Below, one piece after another: positions 34,256 to 41,909 of a DNA stretch of 64,000 bases (the first letter of the stretch is position 1; every line of letters begins with the position of its first letter). The DNA comes from PALSA-693 sp963834725. GTDB taxonomy: Bacteria; Actinomycetota; Acidimicrobiia; Acidimicrobiales; Palsa-688. Where the stretch lies: contig CAWICN010000001.1 in the NCBI GenBank assembly GCA_963834725.1, positions 2,294,001 through 2,358,000 of the forward strand, given 5' to 3'. The position numbers and the translations under genes are program-made. The notes under the pieces are model-generated. The model did no database searches and was not told where the DNA came from. It was given only the letters and a program-made list of their open reading frames with translations.

Positions 34256-36616
34256 TCACTCCGGCTCGACAGGCGCATCGGTGGTGACACGCCGCTCGTA
34301 CAGGTGGGCGATGCGTGCCTCGTCGTAGCCGAGCTCGTCGAAGATTTGGCGGTTGTGCTCTGCGAACAACGGGCCCGGCCGCTCGAGGTGCCCCGGGGTG
34401 CGCGAGAACTTCCACGGCCAGGTAGTGGTCGGGTAGACGCCGACCACCGGATGCTCGATACTCTGATAGAAGCCGCGGCGGTGGATGTGGGGATCAGGCA
34501 GGATCTGCCAATTGGCAAGCACCGGCGCCGCTGACACCCCACGCCGCTGGAGCTCCCAGGCCACCTCGTACTGCTCCAGGCTTGCCGTCCAGGCCCCGAT
34601 CTCCTTGTCGAGCTCATCGTGGCGGGCCTGGCGTCCTGCCGTAGACGCCAGCTCGGGATCGTTCGCCAGTTCTGGACGCCCCATCGCGTGCGCCAGCTCC
34701 ACCCAGTCGTCGTCGGTCTGCACGCTGATGGCCACCCAGTGGTCGTCACCGGCGTTCGGATAGACGCCCTGGGGTGCGAACCGAGGGTCACGGTTGGCCA
34801 TGGGCTTTCGCACCACGCCGTTCGCCAGGTAGTCGAGGAGCGGCTCGGCCATGAACGCGGCCCCGCACTCGTTGAGCGACATTTCGACCCACTGCCCTTC
34901 GCCTGTGCGCCGGCGGTGCTCCAGCGCGGCCATCGCCGCCACCGCGCCGAGGATGCCGCTCACGGGGTCGGCGTAGTACAGCGTTGTGCGCGACAGCACC
35001 CCGTCGGGATAACCGGTCACCGATGTCAGTCCGGTGGTCGTCTCGATGTTGGAGCCATACGCACTCCAGTTCTGCCGGGGACCGCTGGCGCCGTAGCCCG
35101 ACATCGACACCATGATCAGCCGCGGGTTCACCTGGCGGAGCTGGTCCCAGCCGAGCCCGAGCTGGGGCATGACGCGCACGCTGTTGTTCTCTATGAGAAC
35201 GTCGCATTGGCGCACCAGGTCCAGCAGCACCTCCTTGCCTTCGTCCGCCCCGAGGTCGAGGGCGACGTCCCGCTTGTTGCGGTTCATCTCGTTGAAGTAC
35301 ATGGCCCGGTGATAAGGCTGACGCTGGAAGTCCTGGGTTGGGCCGACCCAGAACAGCGCCCGGGTCGCCGGCCTCACCGGCCATTCGACCTTGATGACGT
35401 CGGCGCCCAGATCGGCGAAGTAGCGGCCACAGGCGGGGCCGGCCCAGTTGGCGGTGACCTCAAGCACCTTGACGTCCTTGAGAGGCGGCTCGGCGGCGTT
35501 GGCCGCCACCGGCCGGGCCGGCAGCTTGCCTCGTGGTGAAAGCGATGCAACCGCGGTGGCGGTGTCCGCTCCGGCGGCCGGCGTCGGGCCCCGCCGGTGG
35601 GCCGGTGAAGCGGACAGATGAAAGGGCTGGCCCGGAAAGCGGAGCGTGTCACCGTCAGCCTGCTCCCACCACGAGCGGGCGGCCATCTGCGGGTCCTCGG
35701 CCACACCCCTGGTGTCGAGCACAGGGGTCATCGCTATCCGCATGGCCTGTGCCAGCTCGATGATGTCCTCGACCGTCTTGTCCTTAGCCCACTCGGCGAC
35801 GGCGGTGAAGATCCGGGGGGCGTTGGCGATCCACCTCATCGGGTCGTCCTGCAGCCCCTCCTCGCCCATCTCGGGCCGCTCGATCATCACAAACAGATCG
35901 GGATACGGCACGATCTGCATCGAATAGAACCAGCCGTCGGACGCCCGGATGAGATCCATCGGCAGCCGGGGCAGCAACGTCCCGTTCCCCGCCCACGACG
36001 ACACCAGCCAGGCGTGAGCCGTCAGCACCGACTCGAGGTGGCTCACTTCGACCCGCTGACCGAGCTTGCTGCGGCGTCGCTCGTGCACACCGGCCAGGGC
36101 GGCGAAGGCGGCGTGGGCGCCGGCATGCAATTCCGCCTGGCCCCCTGGCAGGTAGAGCGGCTCCCGGTCCGGCGAGCCGGTGAAATACAGATAGCCCCCC
36201 ATCGCCCAGACGGCGATGTCGCTGCCCCGCCAACCCGCATACGGTCCGGCCCGGCCCCATGGCGAGAGATCGACCTCCACGACATGCTCGGGCCGCAGCC
36301 GCGGCTCCGACTGCCACGGCGATGTCCCGTCGACCAGCACCACGTCAGCCGACCAGACCAGCCCTTCGAGTATCCCGTCGGCGTCACTGCCGGCGGGGAT
36401 CACGGACTCCTTGCCCCCTGACAGGTAAGAGAACATGGCGCTCGACCCGTCCGGGGCGAGCGGGGGCCGGGCCCGCAACGGCGACCCGCCGGGTGGTTCG
36501 ACCATCACCACCCGGGCTCCCAGGTCGGCCAGCAGCTTGCCCGCGTACGCGCCACTCAGCCCCGTAGTGAGATCGACGACGACCAGTTCCTTCAGAGCGC
36601 CATGTGCAGCCACCAT
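34256..36616 (-). CDS. Tandem-fused CaiB/BaiF-family CoA-transferase
   Basis: 786 residues with two CaiB/BaiF domains (about 8-345 and 378-786) and an Ala/Pro-rich linker. The position of the catalytic Asp is Glu in both: E190 in KLGQRVEVSHLES and E578 in GEGQWVEMSLNECG. Many actinobacterial members carry Glu at this place, so a Glu-based subfamily is plausible. Other motifs are normal (NRNKRDVALDLGADEG, SMSGYGASGPRQ). A TAGATT box sits 7 nt before the ATG. The gene is 80 bp downstream of the TetR gene on the same strand and convergent with DUF6285. Confidence 0.86.
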   Translation of the reverse strand: MVAAHGALKELVVVDLTTGLSGAYAGKLLADLGARVVMVEPPGGSPLRARPPLAPDGSSAMFSYLSGGKESVIPAGSDADGILEGLVWSADVVLVDGTSPWQSEPRLRPEHVVEVDLSPWGRAGPYAGWRGSDIAVWAMGGYLYFTGSPDREPLYLPGGQAELHAGAHAAFAALAGVHERRRSKLGQRVEVSHLESVLTAHAWLVSSWAGNGTLLPRLPMDLIRASDGWFYSMQIVPYPDLFVMIERPEMGEEGLQDDPMRWIANAPRIFTAVAEWAKDKTVEDIIELAQAMRIAMTPVLDTRGVAEDPQMAARSWWEQADGDTLRFPGQPFHLSASPAHRRGPTPAAGADTATAVASLSPRGKLPARPVAANAAEPPLKDVKVLEVTANWAGPACGRYFADLGADVIKVEWPVRPATRALFWVGPTQDFQRQPYHRAMYFNEMNRNKRDVALDLGADEGKEVLLDLVRQCDVLIENNSVRVMPQLGLGWDQLRQVNPRLIMVSMSGYGASGPRQNWSAYGSNIETTTGLTSVTGYPDGVLSRTTLYYADPVSGILGAVAAMAALEHRRRTGEGQWVEMSLNECGAAFMAEPLLDYLANGVVRKPMANRDPRFAPQGVYPNAGDDHWVAISVQTDDDWVELAHAMGRPELANDPELASTAGRQARHDELDKEIGAWTASLEQYEVAWELQRRGVSAAPVLANWQILPDPHIHRRGFYQSIEHPVVGVYPTTTWPWKFSRTPGHLERPGPLFAEHNRQIFDELGYDEARIAHLYERRVTTDAPVEPE

Positions 36617-36623
36617 GGTCGGG

Positions 36624-36629
36624 AATCTA
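36624..36629 (-). promoter_or_regulatory. Candidate -10 box, leaderless start
   Basis: TAGATT on the minus strand, 7 nt before ATG 36616, so the fused CoA-transferase can be transcribed independently of the TetR gene. Confidence 0.4.
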
Positions 36630-36695
36630 TATCAATCGACACCTGCGACGAGGGCCTGATGGGAGGAAGGTGGGGAGATCAGCCTGGCTATAAGG

Positions 36696-37388
36696 TCAAG
36701 ACCGGCGGTCAGCTCGCGACGGGCTATCAAGACCAATGGCGGCGAGCCACATCGTCGCCAGTGTCTCAGCTGCTGCAACAATGTCGGTAGGGGTGGTCCC
36801 GGGACCATCGCCCTCGACGAACCTGCGATGAGTGAACTCCTCGAGCATGGCAACCAGGGCGGCGGCCGCGATGCCGGGATCGATGTCGGGCCGGGCGTCG
36901 GCGGCCATGATCCCCTTGTGGACCCGATCGATCCGGCGGGCCCGCTCCTGCCGACGCATGATCGCGACCTCAGGGTCGAAGTTGGACGCTTCGTGCCAGA
37001 CCTTCGCGATCGCCCAATTATCGACATGTTCAGACAGGTACCAGAAGATCTCGGCCCGGATTCTCTCGGGCAGGTGCTGGCTCTTCAGTCGAGGAGCGCG
37101 GGTGGGGTCGTTGACCGCCTGGGTGACCAGGGCCAGGAGGATATCCCGCCGATTCCCAAAGTATTCGTAGAAGGTGCCGTGGCCCACTCCCGCTGCTTCG
37201 ACGATGTCGGGCACCGTGGTGGCGTGGTAGCCGTTCACCGCGAACAAGCGCGAGGCCGCGTCGAGCAGCACCCGCCGGGTCTCTTCACGTCGAGGGGTCC
37301 GAGGCGCCTGCTCGGCGCCGTCGCGGGACGAGCGCCCGGCACCGACCGCCTTGTGTCCGTTTGTCCTCGTCCTCCGCGTGACGGTCAT
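36696..37388 (-). CDS. TetR/AcrR family transcriptional regulator
   Basis: 230 residues from MTVTRRTR. The N-terminal helix-turn-helix is textbook: AASRLFAVNGYHATTVPDIV, then EAAGVGHGTFYEYFGNRRDI. The ligand-binding C-terminal domain has a C-terminal helix rich in Ala/Thr (DIVAAAETLATMWLAAIG). A poorly conserved basic N-terminal arm of about 35 residues may add DNA contacts. It lies between the fused CaiB gene (same strand) and the divergent acyl-CoA dehydrogenase gene, and probably controls one or both in response to an acyl-CoA. The ATG at 37388 is preferred over an upstream alternative at 37409; neither has a clear Shine-Dalgarno. Confidence 0.88.
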   Translation of the reverse strand: MTVTRRTRTNGHKAVGAGRSSRDGAEQAPRTPRREETRRVLLDAASRLFAVNGYHATTVPDIVEAAGVGHGTFYEYFGNRRDILLALVTQAVNDPTRAPRLKSQHLPERIRAEIFWYLSEHVDNWAIAKVWHEASNFDPEVAIMRRQERARRIDRVHKGIMAADARPDIDPGIAAAALVAMLEEFTHRRFVEGDGPGTTPTDIVAAAETLATMWLAAIGLDSPSRADRRS

Positions 37389-37571
37389 ATGCTTCGCTGC
37401 TGTCCTCAACTCGGCGCTGCAGTACTCAGGGCTGGTTCTACTCAGGGCTGTTGTTACTCAACTTGGCTGCGACCACCCGTCGCTAGACTCTCAGTATAGG
37501 GGCTGCCGAGCGGAATCCGGCGGGTGGCACACCCCACGGGTACCAGGCTGAGTGAGTAAGCTTACCGACAC

Positions 37572-37613
37572 CCATGTCGACTCCCTGAACAGCCATGTCG
37601 ACTCCCTGAACAG
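37572..37613. repeat. 21-bp tandem repeat, two copies, ending in the ribosome binding site
   Basis: CCATGTCGACTCCCTGAACAG twice, reported here as 21-bp units starting CCATGTCGACTC. The last AG of the second unit begins the AGGAGGTG Shine-Dalgarno (37612-37619) of the acyl-CoA dehydrogenase gene. Confidence 0.85.
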
Positions 37614-37626
37614 GAGGTGTGCGGCG

Positions 37627-38817
37627 ATGAGCTTCGAGGTACCTGAGCACGTACGGCCGATCCGGGCCAAGGTCAAGCGGTTTATCGAGGAACGCATCTA
37701 CCCGGTGGAGGAGAAGCTGGCGGTGGGGGATGACGACTCGCGCCCCCTGCTCCAGAGCCTGATGCAGCAAGCCAAAGACGAAGATCTATGGGCCCTTGGC
37801 CATCCGGTCGAGATCGGCGGCCACGGAATGCCGTTCCTCGACTACGTCTACGTCAACGAGGTGATCGGGCGCTCCGAGTACGCAACAGCTGTCTTCGGCA
37901 CCCACTCGCTGCAGGATTCGATCATGCTGCACCGCTATGCCTCTCCCGAGTGGCGCGAGAGGTACCTCAGACCACTCGTCGCCGGCGAGATCTTTCCGTC
38001 TTTTGGCATGACTGAGCCCGATGTCGCATCCTCGGATCCCACGCAGCTCCAGACCCGCGCCTATCTGGATGGCGACGAATGGGTTATCAACGGGCGCAAG
38101 TGGTTTACCTCAGGGGCTCGCCGGGCGGCCTACACGACGGTCATGGTCCGCACCGAGCCGGACGCTCCCGACCACCAGGCCTTCAGCCAGATCATCGTGC
38201 CCACGAATACCCCGGGGTACAACATCGTCCGTGATGTTCCGGTCCTTGGCCACAACGGCGGACACGCCGAGGTGATTTATGACAACGTCCGTGTCCCCAG
38301 GGAGAACCTGCTCGGGCCGCGGGGCAAGGGCTTCCAGATTGCCCAGGACCGACTCGGCCCCGGCCGCATTTTCCACTGCATGCGTTGGCTCGGGCAGGCT
38401 CAACGCGCCTTCGAGCTCATGTGTGATCGGGCCAACAACCGGGTCGCCTTTGGCGAGCCGCTCAGCCGCAAAGAGCTCATCCAGAAGATGGTGTTCGACT
38501 CCTACACCGAGATTCAATCGGCCCGGCTGCTGACTCTGCATGCCGCCTACAAGATTGACCAGGGTGAACAGGCGCGGGTCGAAATCGGAGCCATCAAGGT
38601 CGCCGGTGCCCAGATGCTGCACAACGTGATCGACCGGGCCATCCAGGTGTACGGGGCCAAAGGCCTTACCCCCGACACTCCCCTTGATCGCATGTACCGG
38701 GCGGCACGGGCCGGGCGCATCTACGACGGACCCGACGAGGTGCATATCCACACCGTGTCCCGCCGGATCCTGAAGGAGTTCCGCGACGGCACCGGGTGGG
38801 ACTTCGGCGAGCGGTGA
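37627..38817 (+). CDS. Acyl-CoA dehydrogenase, ACAD10/11-like
   Basis: 396 residues. FAD-binding signatures are FGMTEPDVASSDPTQ, INGRKWFTSG and the C-terminal RIYDGPDEVHIHTVSRR. The DGPDEVH ending is typical of the ACAD10/ACAD11 and LvaC branch rather than of straight-chain fatty-acid dehydrogenases, whose motif is usually EGTxEIQ or GGTDEIQ. It desaturates or dephospho-eliminates a substituted acyl-CoA with electron transfer flavoprotein as acceptor. ATG 37627 follows AGGAGGTG by 7-8 nt. The upstream in-frame extension is tandem-repeat sequence. It is divergent from the TetR gene, its probable regulator. Confidence 0.88.
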   Translation: MSFEVPEHVRPIRAKVKRFIEERIYPVEEKLAVGDDDSRPLLQSLMQQAKDEDLWALGHPVEIGGHGMPFLDYVYVNEVIGRSEYATAVFGTHSLQDSIMLHRYASPEWRERYLRPLVAGEIFPSFGMTEPDVASSDPTQLQTRAYLDGDEWVINGRKWFTSGARRAAYTTVMVRTEPDAPDHQAFSQIIVPTNTPGYNIVRDVPVLGHNGGHAEVIYDNVRVPRENLLGPRGKGFQIAQDRLGPGRIFHCMRWLGQAQRAFELMCDRANNRVAFGEPLSRKELIQKMVFDSYTEIQSARLLTLHAAYKIDQGEQARVEIGAIKVAGAQMLHNVIDRAIQVYGAKGLTPDTPLDRMYRAARAGRIYDGPDEVHIHTVSRRILKEFRDGTGWDFGER

Positions 38818-38835
38818 GCCGGTGAGAAGGGGACG

Positions 38836-40074
38836 TCACCGATTGCCGTCGACGGCGCCCCCGAAGACCTGCTCGTTGTGCTCGCCCCGACGCGGCGCCC
38901 GGCGCCGCAGCTCCCAGGGAGTGCGAGTAAAGCGGTAGGGCGCGCCGGGGTAGGCGACCTCCCGGCCGAGTTCCTCGTGGTAGAGGGGTGTCGGAAAGCC
39001 GCGGTCGATGAAATGCGGATCGGTCATGACCTCTTCCGGCGAATAGATCACGCCCACGGGAATGCCCCGTTGCTGCAGGCCGACGAAGACGTCGTAAGCG
39101 GACAGGCGCTCCGCGATGAACGTCACGGCCTGACGTCCGGCGTGGAAGATCTCGCCGATCAGCGGATCCTCACGTATCTCAGCCTGCGTGATATCGGGGC
39201 GTTCGGCACCCATCTGGAGGAGGGAGGCGAGCGGGAACTCGTCGAGAAAACCAAGCTCGCGGAGCCACTCGATGAGCGCGAGGAACTCGGCCCGGCGCCG
39301 AGGCGGGAAGCCGGTGTTGAAATAGCGTCCGTCGGCGCACTGCACCTGCGTTTCGAACGTCCGTACCTCGGCCGCATGACGACCGGTCTGGCGCTGGGCG
39401 ATGCTCTGGGCCGCCAACCACCCGTACGTGGCCACCTCAGTGGTGACATTGGCCGCCGCGTTCATGTTGACGCTGACGTGCTGTCCCGTCCCCCGCTCCT
39501 CGCGGGCGAGCAGGGCCACCAGAAGCGCCATCACCGCATAGTGCGACGCAATGTGCCCGGCCTGGCCGCCGCCGCCCCGCACCGGAGGCAGAGCGTGGTC
39601 GTCATAGCCACAGGACCACACCGGGCCGCCGCCGGCCAGGATGGTGAGATCCGTAACCTGTTCGGAGGCTCGGGGGCTCCCGGGGCCAAACGGCGTGATC
39701 GAAACGGTGACCAGACGCGGGCGGCCGGGCGCCAGGCTCTCGTGGTCGAGTCCGAGGGCGCCCATCCGGTCGGGTGTCTCGGCGTCGAGGAACACATCGG
39801 CATCGTCGAGCAGCTGGAGCAACCGGTCGAGGTCGGCGGCGACGTCGAGATCGAGGGTCACGCCAAGCTTGTTGGTGTTGTAATGCCAGAACCAGAGACT
39901 GCGTTCAGGGTCAGGGGTGTCGTCCACGAACGGCGCGTACTCGCGGGTGGCAGATCCACCCGGTGGCTCAACGAGAACGACCCGGGCGCCCATGTCCGCG
40001 AGCAGTTTGCCGGCGTAGGCGCCGAACTCGCTCGACAGCTCGACCACGCGGAGCCCGTCCAGGGGACCGGGCAT
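38836..40074 (-). CDS. CaiB/BaiF-family protein, Ser at the catalytic Asp position
   Basis: 412 residues from MPGPLDGLRVVELS. Normal family fold motifs are present (YAGKLLADMGARVVLVEPPG, NTNKLGVTLDL), but the catalytic Asp is replaced by Ser201 (GTGQHVSVNMNAAAN). Its ATG overlaps the stop of the next CaiB gene as ATGA (40072-40076), so the two are translated in coupled, near-equal amounts. That partner keeps its Asp. The pair looks like a heterodimer with one catalytic and one structural/substrate-binding subunit, the arrangement known for succinyl-CoA:benzylsuccinate CoA-transferase BbsEF. An upstream GTG-type start inside the neighbour would only add non-family residues. Confidence 0.85.
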   Translation of the reverse strand: MPGPLDGLRVVELSSEFGAYAGKLLADMGARVVLVEPPGGSATREYAPFVDDTPDPERSLWFWHYNTNKLGVTLDLDVAADLDRLLQLLDDADVFLDAETPDRMGALGLDHESLAPGRPRLVTVSITPFGPGSPRASEQVTDLTILAGGGPVWSCGYDDHALPPVRGGGGQAGHIASHYAVMALLVALLAREERGTGQHVSVNMNAAANVTTEVATYGWLAAQSIAQRQTGRHAAEVRTFETQVQCADGRYFNTGFPPRRRAEFLALIEWLRELGFLDEFPLASLLQMGAERPDITQAEIREDPLIGEIFHAGRQAVTFIAERLSAYDVFVGLQQRGIPVGVIYSPEEVMTDPHFIDRGFPTPLYHEELGREVAYPGAPYRFTRTPWELRRRAPRRGEHNEQVFGGAVDGNR

Positions 40075-41357
40075 CAGATCACCCCCGCGCCGCGCAGGCG
40101 TTCGAGGTCGGCGGGATCCACGCCCAGCAGGCGAGTGAGAACCACCTCGTTGTGTTCCCCCAGCAACGGCGCCCCCTGACATATCCGCCAATCCGTTTCG
40201 GAGAGATGGACGGGAAGTCCGTCCACGCGCACCTCGCCCATGGCCGGATGCTCGACGGTCGGGAAAAGCCCCCAGGCGGCGACGTCGGGATCCTGATCGA
40301 TGCGCTCGGGGGGCTTGGTCACCGCCGCGGCAGGGACGCCGATGCGCTGGAGCCGGGCGGCCAGGTCGAAGCGCTCCTGCGTCCGGGTCCAGTGATCCAC
40401 GTCAGCGTCGAGCGCGTCCTCGCGCTCCAGGCGCCCGGCGAGGGTCGAGTAGCCGGGGTCAGCCGCCCATGGCTCCTCGATAACCGAAGCGAGCGCCTTC
40501 CACTCCTGGTCGCTGCGGCACGAGATCGCCACCCAGTTGTCCTCCCCCGACGTGGCGTAGATCCCGTGCGGTGCCATCGGCGGCCACTGGTTGCGGTTGC
40601 TGTCGGGCATGGCCGGACGGCGCATGGGTCGGCCGTTGACCCCCCAATCCAGGATGGCGGGACCGGTGAGCGCGGTCGCGGCCTCTGCGCACGCCAGATC
40701 GATCCACTGCCCTTCGCCCGTTTGCCGACGGTGCCACAGCCCGGCCAGGATCGCGATCGCCATGTAGTAGGCACCCGTGTGGTCCATATACGAATACCCC
40801 CACCCTGCGGGTGGCTGGTCCCGGAGGCCCGAGGTAAAGGTGAGACCGGAGACAGCCTGAATAATGGGACCCCACGTCTTGAAGCCGCGGTAGGGGCCAG
40901 TGTGACCGAAACCGCAGTTGGACACATAGATGATGTCGGGCCGGATCTCGGTCATGGCCTCGTAGCTGAACCCGAGCGATGCGAGGACGCCCGCTGCGAA
41001 GTTTTCTGTGACCACGTCCGACACCGCGATCAGCCGGCGCAGGAGTTCTCGGCCTTCTTCGGTCTTCAAATTGAGCGTGATGCCGAGTTTGTCCACGTTG
41101 TGGTTGTTGAACCCCGACCCGAACTCGATCCCCCGGCGCTTGTCCTTGAAGGGCGGCGCACCCCGCAAGATGTCCCACTGCCCCTTGCGGACAGGGTCCT
41201 CGACACGGATCACCTGGGCGCCGAAGGCGGCCAGGAACTTCGTCGCTCCTGCGCCCGCGAGCACTCCCGTGAAGTCACAGATACGCAGGCCCGCCAGCGC
41301 GCCCTCGACCGGCTCGAGCGCTCGGGCGGCCCTGTCCCCGACGAAATCCCCCGTCAC
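40074..41357 (-). CDS. CaiB/BaiF-family CoA-transferase, catalytic partner
   Basis: 427 residues. The catalytic Asp is present as D220 in GEGQWIDLACAEAA, with standard CoA-binding motifs (FLAAFGAQVIRVEDP, NVDKLGITLNLKTEEG, SNCGFGHTGPYRG). The start is GTG 41357 with GGAGGAGGA about 7 nt upstream. It is the first gene of a two-gene operon with the Ser-variant paralogue. Upstream lies a five-copy 17-bp tandem repeat. Acyl donor and acceptor are unknown. Confidence 0.87.
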   Translation of the reverse strand: MTGDFVGDRAARALEPVEGALAGLRICDFTGVLAGAGATKFLAAFGAQVIRVEDPVRKGQWDILRGAPPFKDKRRGIEFGSGFNNHNVDKLGITLNLKTEEGRELLRRLIAVSDVVTENFAAGVLASLGFSYEAMTEIRPDIIYVSNCGFGHTGPYRGFKTWGPIIQAVSGLTFTSGLRDQPPAGWGYSYMDHTGAYYMAIAILAGLWHRRQTGEGQWIDLACAEAATALTGPAILDWGVNGRPMRRPAMPDSNRNQWPPMAPHGIYATSGEDNWVAISCRSDQEWKALASVIEEPWAADPGYSTLAGRLEREDALDADVDHWTRTQERFDLAARLQRIGVPAAAVTKPPERIDQDPDVAAWGLFPTVEHPAMGEVRVDGLPVHLSETDWRICQGAPLLGEHNEVVLTRLLGVDPADLERLRGAGVI

Positions 41358-41387
41358 CCTGCATCCTCCTCCTTCTGACTCCTTCTG

Positions 41388-41472
41388 GTCGACCCATCAG
41401 GCTGGTCGACTCATCAGGCTGATCGACTCATCAGGCTGATCGACTCATCAGGCTGATCGACTCGTCAGGCTG
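41388..41472. repeat. 17-bp tandem repeat, five copies, upstream of the CaiB pair
   Basis: Units of (G/A)TCGACTCATCAGGCTG, two carrying single changes, lie 31-115 nt before the GTG of the CaiB operon, within its leader or promoter region. Confidence 0.9.
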
Positions 41473-41828
41473 AGCAAGCTCATCCGGCTCATCAGATTCG
41501 ACCTGGCCCGACAGGATCGGACCGGACCCAAGGGTCCCGCCGGTCCTCCCCGGTTGACGATTCCCAACCGTAGCCTCGGGCCGGGCCACCGGGTCGCTCC
41601 ACCCGCCAGACGTCCTCGTTGTTGATTTCGGAGTCAGGCTTGATGCGCTCGAAGTCAGGCTTGATGCGCTCCGAGTTAGGAGTGACACCAGGAGCGTTCA
41701 TCGGGAGGCGGACCGGGCGGCCAGGGTGTTGAGAGTCGTGTCCTGCGCATTCGCGTCCTTTCGACCGTTTGGGGGGACGATGCCCAAGCGTTTGGCTCGC
41801 CTGGTACCGTGATCGGCTAGCGGCTGAC
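41473..41828. other. Repeat-containing intergenic region
   Basis: About 355 bp. A 21-bp unit (AGTCAGGCTTGATGCGCTC...) occurs twice at 41632-41673. A minus-strand frame from ATG 41700 to 41492 encodes 69 residues with a SERIKPD-type heptapeptide repeat, but it has no ribosome binding site or recognisable family. I see no convincing gene. Confidence 0.5.
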
Positions 41829-41857
41829 GTGACACAGGTGTCAGGCAAGGCTACGTT
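41829..41857 (+). promoter_or_regulatory. Sigma-70-type promoter of the orphan binding lipoprotein
   Basis: GTGACA (41829-41834), 17-nt spacer, TACGTT (41852-41857). The start would be near 41864, leaving a leader of about 46 nt before TTG 41910. Confidence 0.55.
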
Positions 41858-41909
41858 CATGCGGTCCGAGCCACCAGCTCGGCCGACAATTCCCGGGGAG
41901 AGGAAGAAC

